Source: Propionibacterium sp.
GTDB lineage: Bacteria > Actinomycetota > Actinomycetes > Propionibacteriales > Propionibacteriaceae
Direction of reading: 5' to 3'
Length of the DNA stretch: 5,043 bases
Assembly (NCBI GenBank): GCA_012837465.1
Contig: DURG01000292.1
Span: 1-5,043, forward strand
In this document: positions 1 to 4,229 of the stretch, piece by piece
Layout of the letters: the number at the start of each line of letters is the position of its first letter
How positions within the stretch are numbered: position 1 is the first letter of the stretch
Made by a program: the position numbers and the translations under genes
The notes under the pieces: model-generated
Database searches by the model: none
Told to the model about the DNA's origin: nothing
What the model saw: the letters and a program-made list of their open reading frames with translations, nothing else

Positions 1-1
1 C

Positions 2-76
2 GACATGATCTTCGTCGACGGCGAGGCCTGGCCGCCGAACATCCACGGCACCGGCACCGAGGACTACTTCAACACC
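2..76 (+). pseudogene. In-frame remnant of a DUF2961 (GH172-like) glycosidase
   Basis: The codons here read D-M-I-F-V-D-G-E-x-W-P-P-x-I-H-G-T-G-T-E-D-Y-F-N-T. The H-G-T-G-T-E-D-Y-F block is the hallmark of the DUF2961 family, which includes GH172 enzymes acting on fructofuranosyl and arabinofuranosyl linkages. In intact family members this block lies well inside the catalytic domain, so the missing N-terminal part should lie upstream of the window. Homology stops abruptly at about base 76, where LacI sequence begins without a frame change. The rest of the catalytic domain is absent. Recognition is from the motif alone. Confidence 0.7.
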
Positions 77-1072
77 GGCGTCTCGCCGGCCACCGTCTCA
101 CGGGTGCTGAACGGCAACCCGGCGGTCGCGCCCGAACTGGTCAGGCGGGTGGAGGCCGCCGTCGCCCACGCCAACTACCGGCCCAGCGCCGCCGGCCGCG
201 CGCTGCGCCGACAGCGCTCGGACCTGTGGGCCGCCATCATCCCCGACGTCCGCAATCCCTTCTTCCACCGCCTCGTCGAGGCCTTCGAGAAGGTGGCACA
301 CGCCAACGGCTACTCCGTCGTGCTGTGCAACACGCACGAGGACCTGCAGCTCGAGCGCTCCGCCATCGAGAGCGTCGTCGGCCACCAGGTCTCCGGCGCC
401 CTGATCGCGGCCGTGTCCGCGTCGAAGTCGCGGGTCGCGCCGTTCGAACGGGCCGGCATCCCGGTGCTCACCGTCGACCGCCGGGTGGCGGGCTTCACCG
501 GTGACAGCATCAACGTCGACAACCAGATGATCGGCAGGCTCGCCGCCGACCACCTCGTCCAACAGGGCTGCACGCAGCCCCTCATCGTCACCCACGCGGG
601 CGACCTCACGCCGCTGCGCGAGCGCGAGAAGGGCTTCGTCGCCCGCATGCGGGAGCTCGGCCATCCGATGGGGGAGCAGCAAGTGGCCCGCATCGCCTTC
701 CAAGCCGACGACAAGCGTGGCGAGGTGCGCTCGGCGCTCGACGCCATGGCTGACGTCGATGCCGTGTTCGCCACCACCAACACCCTCACGTCGCACGTCT
801 ACGTCGTGCTGCGGAGTGCCGGGGCATCGATCGGGCCGGACGTGGCGCTGATCGGGGTCGACGACGACCAGTGGAACGTGATGGTCGAGCCGCCGGTGAC
901 GGTGGTCGAACAGCCGGCCGAGCAACTGGGGGAGTGGGCCGGCCAACTACTGGTGGCCCGCGCCGCCGGTCGGGACATGAAGCACGCCCGGATCCTGCTG
1001 GACCCCGTGGTGCGGGAGCGTGCGAGCTCGCTCCGGCATCAACTGACGGCCGTGCCGACCTCGCTCGACTGA
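2..1072 (+). CDS. LacI/GalR-family transcriptional regulator with an aberrant DUF2961-derived N-terminus (5' end open)
   Basis: Most of this protein is a LacI-family sugar-responsive regulator. Counting from the ATG at 5, residues 25-37 (GVSPATVSRVLNG) are the turn and recognition helix. Residues 58-72 (YRPSAAGRALRRQRS) are the hinge helix region, and about 74-345 form the periplasmic-binding-protein-like effector domain (AAIIPDVRNPFFHRLVEAFE, INVDN, LIGVDDDQWNVMVEPPVTVVEQP). The C-terminus is complete, ending at TGA 1070-1072. The N-terminus is wrong for the family: instead of the usual first helix (T-[IL]-x-D-V-A-x-x-A), residues 1-24 match the DUF2961 glycosidase motif. Since the first helix packs against the recognition helix, operator binding is probably impaired. 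The frame is open to the window edge, so the ATG at 5 may be an internal Met. Ligand and targets are unknown; a sugar is likely from the family. This may be a true fusion, a deletion product or an assembly error. The family call is secure; the gene model is not. Confidence 0.85.
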   Translation, partial: DMIFVDGEAWPPNIHGTGTEDYFNTGVSPATVSRVLNGNPAVAPELVRRVEAAVAHANYRPSAAGRALRRQRSDLWAAIIPDVRNPFFHRLVEAFEKVAHANGYSVVLCNTHEDLQLERSAIESVVGHQVSGALIAAVSASKSRVAPFERAGIPVLTVDRRVAGFTGDSINVDNQMIGRLAADHLVQQGCTQPLIVTHAGDLTPLREREKGFVARMRELGHPMGEQQVARIAFQADDKRGEVRSALDAMADVDAVFATTNTLTSHVYVVLRSAGASIGPDVALIGVDDDQWNVMVEPPVTVVEQPAEQLGEWAGQLLVARAAGRDMKHARILLDPVVRERASSLRHQLTAVPTSLD

Positions 1073-1965
1073 GCCGGGGCCTCCACCGGGGCGCCCGCGC
1101 GCGTGGAGAACAGCAGCCACGCCGCAGCAGCGGTCAACAGGGTGAGGCCCACCATGTGGAGGGCGACCACGACGATGGGCAGCCCGAAGAAGTACTGGAT
1201 GTAGCCGATGACGCCCTGCAGGGCGAGGGTGACCAGCAGGTAGCGCGACGCGCGTGCCGGCTGGGCCTGCTTCGTCCTGCCGAACAGCCACACGCAGGCG
1301 ACGGCCAAGGCCACCGACAGCCAGGCCGACAGCGCATGGATCCGCGACACGAGCACGAGGTCGAAGCCGGTCCGCGGGGAATTCGCGTCGCCGGCGTGCG
1401 GGCCCGTTCCGGTGGTGACCGTGCCCAGCCAGATGGCGAGCATGGTGGCGGCGAAGGCGGCGAGCACCAGCCAGCGCGCCTTGGGCGCCACGGGAGTGGG
1501 TTGCGTCCGGTAGCCCACGTGCAGCGCCCACACGCACAGGATGATCAGCGCCACGGACAGCAGCAGGTGCAGCGCCACGACGAAGGGGTTGAGTGCGCTC
1601 CATACAGTGAAGCCGCCGATCACGGCTTGGAACGGGATGCCCAAGCCGATCCCAAGGGTGATCCACCACAGCTTCGAGCGCAGCCCGCGGTTGCGCCACG
1701 CGGCAGCGAACGCGCCGACGGCCACGGCCACCAGCACGAAGGTCAGCAGCCGGTTGCCGAACTCGATGGCGCCGTGGGCGCCGAGTTCGCGGGTGGTGGT
1801 CCAGGTGTCCGGCGTGCAGCGTGGCCATTCGGAGCAGCCCAAGCCAGAGCCCGTGAGGCGAACCACGGCGCCGGTGACGATGATGCCCATGTTGCAGATG
1901 AGCGATGCCCACAGCCACTTGCGCAGCGCCCGTTCGCCGTCGACCAGTTTGATCAGGACGTCCAT
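1039..1965 (-). CDS. ctaA: Heme A synthase (COX15/CtaA family)
   Basis: CtaA oxidises the C8 methyl of heme O to a formyl group, giving heme A for aa3-type cytochrome oxidase; it is an integral membrane protein. The 308-residue product has about eight hydrophobic segments (roughly 17-37, 70-90, 98-120, 127-148, 165-186, 205-228, 240-260, 264-286). Family marks are R-L-T-G-S-G-L-G-C-S-E-W-P-R-C at 36-50 with the extracytoplasmic cysteine pair C44/C50, the loop glutamate E68, and the repeat-half motif G-T-V-T-T-G-T-G-P-H-A-G-D at 181-193. Candidate heme-ligand histidines are H133, H210 and H270; the position expected for the first ligand, three residues after E68, is N71. The ATG at 1965 is chosen over the in-frame ATG at 2007 because GGAAGG sits 7 bases before it and the overlap with the upstream permease gene falls to 13 bases. 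It is last in the ABC–ctaA operon; its 3' end overlaps the convergent regulator gene. Confidence 0.93.
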   Translation of the reverse strand: MDVLIKLVDGERALRKWLWASLICNMGIIVTGAVVRLTGSGLGCSEWPRCTPDTWTTTRELGAHGAIEFGNRLLTFVLVAVAVGAFAAAWRNRGLRSKLWWITLGIGLGIPFQAVIGGFTVWSALNPFVVALHLLLSVALIILCVWALHVGYRTQPTPVAPKARWLVLAAFAATMLAIWLGTVTTGTGPHAGDANSPRTGFDLVLVSRIHALSAWLSVALAVACVWLFGRTKQAQPARASRYLLVTLALQGVIGYIQYFFGLPIVVVALHMVGLTLLTAAAAWLLFSTRAGAPVEAPAQSSEVGTAVS

Positions 1966-2714
1966 GTGAAGACCTTCCGTGCCAGCAGCAGGGTGACCAC
2001 GCACCACAGGGCGGCCACCAACAGCGGCCAGAATATTGCCTCGCCCTGCGCCGACTGACGCAGGGTCTCACCAAGGGCCCCGGTGGGCAACGCGTTGATG
2101 ACGGGTTGGGCCCAGGCCGGGAAGCGGTCCACGGGCAGCAGGATGCCCAGCGGCATGCCCACCAGGTACATGAGGTTGGCCAGGGCAAGGGTGGCCTCGG
2201 GCCTGAGCGACCCGGAGATGACGAGGGCCAGGCCGGTGAAGGCACCCATCGACAGCACCACGACGAGGGCCGCGACCAGGAACGACGCAAGGGTGAACTC
2301 TGGGCGCCAGCCGACGAGCAGGCCGATGATCGAGAGGATGACGATCTGCCCGACCGTGATCAGCGAGATGCCCAGGCCCTTGCCCAGCAGGATGCCCGGC
2401 TTGCCGAGCGGGGTCGCCGAGATGCGCTCGAGCACGTTGTAGCGGCGTTCGAAGCCGGTGGCGATCGCCAACGTGGTCAGGCAGGAACTCCAGATCACGA
2501 GCGCCAGCACGGAGGGGGCCATCTCCTGGAGGTCGAGGCCCAGCCGGTCGCCGAAGAACTTGGCGCCGATGAGCACCGCCACGGGGATCACGATGGCGAG
2601 GATGGCCTGCTCGCCGTTGCGTAGGATGAGCCCGGCCTCGGTGGTGGCCTGTGCCCAGACGCGCTTCCCGAACGGTGCGGCGGCGGCCTGGGGCGCGAAG
2701 TTCAGTGCGCTCAC
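1953..2714 (-). CDS. ABC-2 type transporter permease
   Basis: This is a 253-residue membrane subunit of an ABC exporter. It has about six hydrophobic segments (roughly 36-51, 67-85, 108-133, 138-165, 170-192, 226-250). Between the second and third lies the cytoplasmic G-F-E-R-R-Y-N-V-L-E-R-I-S-A-T-P-L-G stretch typical of ABC-2 (DrrB-like) permeases. The GTG at 2714 is chosen as start because it overlaps the ATPase stop as GTGA and is preceded by AGGAG with 7-base spacing. The frame stays open further upstream, but that part only shadows the ATPase gene and is arginine-rich and non-membranous. The permease pairs with the ATPase encoded just upstream and is followed by ctaA with a 13-base overlap. 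The mycobacterial counterparts beside ctaA are annotated only as exporters of unknown substrate. Drug or lipid export, or a role in heme or cytochrome oxidase maturation, remain open. Confidence 0.9.
   Translation of the reverse strand: MSALNFAPQAAAAPFGKRVWAQATTEAGLILRNGEQAILAIVIPVAVLIGAKFFGDRLGLDLQEMAPSVLALVIWSSCLTTLAIATGFERRYNVLERISATPLGKPGILLGKGLGISLITVGQIVILSIIGLLVGWRPEFTLASFLVAALVVVLSMGAFTGLALVISGSLRPEATLALANLMYLVGMPLGILLPVDRFPAWAQPVINALPTGALGETLRQSAQGEAIFWPLLVAALWCVVTLLLARKVFTWTS
1973..1978 (-). promoter_or_regulatory. Ribosome binding site deciding the ctaA start
   Basis: The minus strand reads GGAAGG, followed by 7 bases and the ATG at 1965. It lies inside the 3' end of the permease gene. 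It supports a 308-residue CtaA beginning MDVLIKLVDGERALRKWLW rather than the 14-residue longer form. Confidence 0.6.
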
Positions 2715-3412
2715 TGGCGGTCTCCTGTGGTGTGGGTGAGGAAGGCGTCCTCGAGGGAGGCGTCGACGGTGAGGTCCGCGACGGTGCCCTCGGCGGTCAC
2801 CCGCCCACGGTCGACGATGTAGACGTAGTCGGCCAGTGCCTCGGCCTCGTGCATGTCGTGGGTGGTGAGCAGGATGCCCACGCCGTCGCCACGGATGCGG
2901 CCGAGGAGGTCCCACGTCGAGCGGCGGCTTCGGGGGTCGAGGCCGGCGGAGGGTTCGTCGAGGAAGACTAGGTCTGGCCGGCCGATCAGCGCGCCGGCCA
3001 GGTTCACGGCCTGCTGCTGGCCACCGGAGAGGCGCCGGTAGGTGGTGTCGGCGAACTCGTCGATGCCGAGGAGGTCCATCAACTGGGCGACCGGCTGGGG
3101 GTTCGCGTAGAGGCGCGACAGGTACTTCAGCAGCCGTGCCGCGGTGATGCCGGACCAGGCGCCGGTGGTCTGGGGCATCAGGCCGATGCGGGGGAGCACC
3201 TCCGGCGCGCCGGGCTCGGCATCGAACAGCGTCAGCGAGCCGCCGTCGGGGCGGGTGAGGCCGGTGCAGCAGCGGATGAACGTGGTCTTGCCAGCCCCGT
3301 TGGGGCCGAGCAGCGCGGTGATGCGGCCGGCCTCAGCTTGCAGCGAAAGCCCGTCGAGCGCCCTCTTGGTACCGAACGAGAGGGTCAGATCACGGGCTTT
3401 CAGAACTGGCAC
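2711..3412 (-). CDS. ABC transporter ATP-binding protein
   Basis: This is a 233-residue nucleotide-binding subunit that powers the ABC-2 permease encoded next to it. All motifs are present in order: Walker A G-P-N-G-A-G-K-T at 36-43, Q-loop M-P-Q ending at Q81, signature L-S-G-G-Q at 128-132, Walker B V-F-L-D-E-P at 149-154 with E153 as catalytic base, D-loop S-A-G-L-D at 155-159, and switch histidine H185. The residues after the signature read Q-Q-A-V-N rather than the common Q-Q-R-x-x, a small deviation. The GTG at 3412 is the natural start (MPVLKARDLTLSFG). There is no clear Shine-Dalgarno before it, but a TAGGCT -10-like element lies at the distance expected for a leaderless mRNA. It is the first gene of the ABC–ABC–ctaA operon, divergent from sufR. 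Substrate is unknown. Confidence 0.93.
   Translation of the reverse strand: MPVLKARDLTLSFGTKRALDGLSLQAEAGRITALLGPNGAGKTTFIRCCTGLTRPDGGSLTLFDAEPGAPEVLPRIGLMPQTTGAWSGITAARLLKYLSRLYANPQPVAQLMDLLGIDEFADTTYRRLSGGQQQAVNLAGALIGRPDLVFLDEPSAGLDPRSRRSTWDLLGRIRGDGVGILLTTHDMHEAEALADYVYIVDRGRVTAEGTVADLTVDASLEDAFLTHTTGDRQ
2722..2726 (-). promoter_or_regulatory. Ribosome binding site for the ABC permease GTG start
   Basis: The minus strand reads AGGAG, 7 bases before the GTG at 2714 and inside the last codons of the ATPase gene. The stop of the ATPase and the permease start share the four bases GTGA at 2711-2714, so translation of the two subunits is probably coupled. Confidence 0.7.
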
Positions 3413-3418
3413 GACGAC

Positions 3419-3424
3419 AGCCTA
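3419..3424 (-). promoter_or_regulatory. Candidate -10 element for a leaderless ABC–ctaA transcript
   Basis: The minus strand reads TAGGCT, fitting the actinobacterial TANNNT -10 pattern. Six bases separate it from the GTG start codon at 3412, so transcription would begin at or next to the first base of the gene. This agrees with the lack of a Shine-Dalgarno sequence there. I see no good -35 element, which is common for such promoters. This is inferred from spacing only. Confidence 0.45.
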
Positions 3425-3431
3425 TAGGAGC

Positions 3432-3450
3432 CCACGCGGGGATCCCGTGG
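3432..3450. repeat. Short inverted repeat in the divergent control region
   Basis: CCACG (3432-3436) and CGTGG (3446-3450) are perfect complementary arms around a 9-base centre, which itself overlaps the palindrome GGGATCCC (3439-3446). It lies just upstream of the ABC -10-like element, between it and the iron-box-like site. It could be an operator or simply a GC-rich chance hairpin; no T-run follows, so it is not a terminator. Confidence 0.35.
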
Positions 3451-3453
3451 CGG

Positions 3454-3472
3454 TTAGGGCAGCCTTACTTGA
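3454..3472. promoter_or_regulatory. Candidate DtxR/IdeR iron box
   Basis: The sequence TTAGGGCAGCCTTACTTGA matches the 19-base DtxR/IdeR consensus TWAGGTTAGSCTWACCTWA at 15 of 19 positions, with mismatches at positions 6, 7, 16 and 18. It lies between the divergent ABC–ctaA and sufR–sufB operons. Its centre is about 60 bases upstream of the likely sufR transcription start and about 50 bases from the ABC start. Iron-loaded DtxR/IdeR proteins are the main iron regulators in actinobacteria, and DtxR influence on suf genes has been reported in Corynebacterium, as I recall. The upstream position would suit activation of suf better than simple repression. The match is seen; binding is inferred. Confidence 0.55.
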
Positions 3473-3491
3473 ACCGTGGATGAGATTGGGA

Positions 3492-3518
3492 TTGACTTAA
3501 GCAACGATTGTGTATGTT
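3492..3518 (+). promoter_or_regulatory. Candidate sufR–suf operon promoter
   Basis: TTGACT at 3492-3497 resembles a -35 box, and TATGTT at 3513-3518 fits the TANNNT -10 pattern. The 15-base spacer is shorter than the usual 17, which may mean weak or activator-dependent transcription. The stretch from about 3481 to 3522 is the most AT-rich in the window. Transcription would start near 3525, leaving a leader of about 26 bases with the ribosome binding site. SufR normally autorepresses by binding near this point, but I could not identify a convincing operator palindrome. Confidence 0.5.
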
Positions 3519-3536
3519 AAATGGGCGAGTGTGAGC

Positions 3537-3543
3537 AGGAGGT
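3537..3543 (+). promoter_or_regulatory. Strong ribosome binding site setting the sufR start
   Basis: AGGAGGT lies 7 bases before the ATG at 3551. It argues against the earlier in-frame ATG at 3521, which lies only two bases after the -10-like element and would probably not be in the transcript. Confidence 0.8.
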
Positions 3544-3550
3544 GGAGACG

Positions 3551-4222
3551 ATGGACGCGGAAGTGATGGAGACGCCGACCCGCCAACGAGTCGTCGACCT
3601 CATCCTCAACGACGGCCCCCAGACCGCCAAGCAGCTCGCCGACCACCTCCAGCTGACCCCCGCCGCGGTGCGCCGCCACCTGGCATCGCTGGAGGACGAG
3701 GGCATCGTCACCTCCCGAGAGGAACGCGTCTACGGCCCGCGCGGCCGCGGCCGCCCGTCGAAGGTCTTCGCGCTCACCGATGCCGGACGCGCCGAGTTCA
3801 CGCAGGCCTACGACGACCTGGCCATCGCGGCGCTGCGCCGCCTGCAGGAGGTCGCCGGCCCCATGGCGATCCGCGACCTCGCCCATGACCGCGTGGCCGG
3901 GATCGAGCAGCGCTACCGCGAACTGGTCGAGGCCTCACCCGAGCTGCCCTGCCTGCAGGCGCTCGTCGACGTCCTCGACGCAGACGGCTACGCTGCCTCC
4001 GTCCGCCCCCTGCGGGCGGGTGACCAGGTCATCCAGTACCACTGCCCGGTGGCCCACGTGGCCGCCGAGTTCCCGATTCTGTGCGAGATCGAGACCCAAC
4101 TCTTCTCCCGGCTGCTGGGCACCCACGTCCAGCGGTTGGCCACGATCGCCCATGGCGATGGCCTGTGCACCACGCACGTGCCGCATCCCCTACCCACCCC
4201 GCAGATCCCGAAAAGAAAGTGA
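3551..4222 (+). CDS. sufR: Fe-S cluster-responsive repressor of the suf operon, SufR
   Basis: SufR senses Fe-S cluster supply: with a bound cluster it represses the suf operon, and cluster loss relieves repression. The 223-residue protein starts with a winged-helix DNA-binding domain at about 8-76 (TRQRVVDLILNDGPQTAKQL, then L-T-P-A-A-V-R-R-H-L as recognition helix and a G-P-R-G-R-G-R-P-S-K wing). An effector region follows. The cluster ligands are C165 (Y-H-C-P-V-A-H), C178 (I-L-C-E-I-E) and C206 (G-L-C-T-T-H), giving C-x12-C-x27-C, the spacing I recall for mycobacterial SufR (Rv1460). A further cysteine, C134, lies outside the pattern. The ATG at 3551 is chosen for its AGGAGGT site. The gene ends 7 bases before sufB, so it is first in the suf operon and divergent from the ABC–ctaA operon. 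A generic DeoR/ArsR-type regulator is the alternative name, but the cysteines and neighbour make SufR near certain. Confidence 0.95.
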   Translation: MDAEVMETPTRQRVVDLILNDGPQTAKQLADHLQLTPAAVRRHLASLEDEGIVTSREERVYGPRGRGRPSKVFALTDAGRAEFTQAYDDLAIAALRRLQEVAGPMAIRDLAHDRVAGIEQRYRELVEASPELPCLQALVDVLDADGYAASVRPLRAGDQVIQYHCPVAHVAAEFPILCEIETQLFSRLLGTHVQRLATIAHGDGLCTTHVPHPLPTPQIPKRK

Positions 4223-4229
4223 GATCGAT

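Noticed and set aside
98..946. Long minus-strand open frame (282 codons) opposite the LacI gene
   Set aside because: It is rich in Gly, Arg, His, Asp and Val with no recognisable domain, as expected for the antisense of a GC-rich gene. The plus strand here has clear LacI homology throughout.
1966..2007. Longer CtaA start at ATG 2007
   Set aside because: It would add 14 residues (MVRGHPAAGTEGLH) unlike CtaA N-termini and overlap the permease gene by 55 bases, whereas ATG 1965 has a well-spaced GGAAGG.
871..2058. Plus-strand open frame of 395 codons spanning the LacI 3' end and ctaA
   Set aside because: Its product is a low-complexity Gly/Arg/Gln/His/Asp string and it lies opposite a convincing membrane protein, CtaA. 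It is a codon-bias shadow.
3432..3450. Rho-independent terminator at the CCACG/CGTGG inverted repeat
   Set aside because: Neither strand has a T-run after it, and it lies upstream of two divergent genes where a terminator is not expected.
3502..3518. Possible SufR operator from CAAC at 3502 and GTT at 3516
   Set aside because: Only three bases per arm match as an inverted repeat, and it fits neither the CAAC-N6-GTTG nor the ACACT-N5-TGTGA patterns I recall for actinobacterial SufR. An operator is expected nearby but is not visible with confidence.
3521..3550. Longer SufR start at ATG 3521
   Set aside because: It lies two bases after the -10-like element, has no ribosome binding site, and its extra residues lie before the AGGAGGT site that serves ATG 3551.
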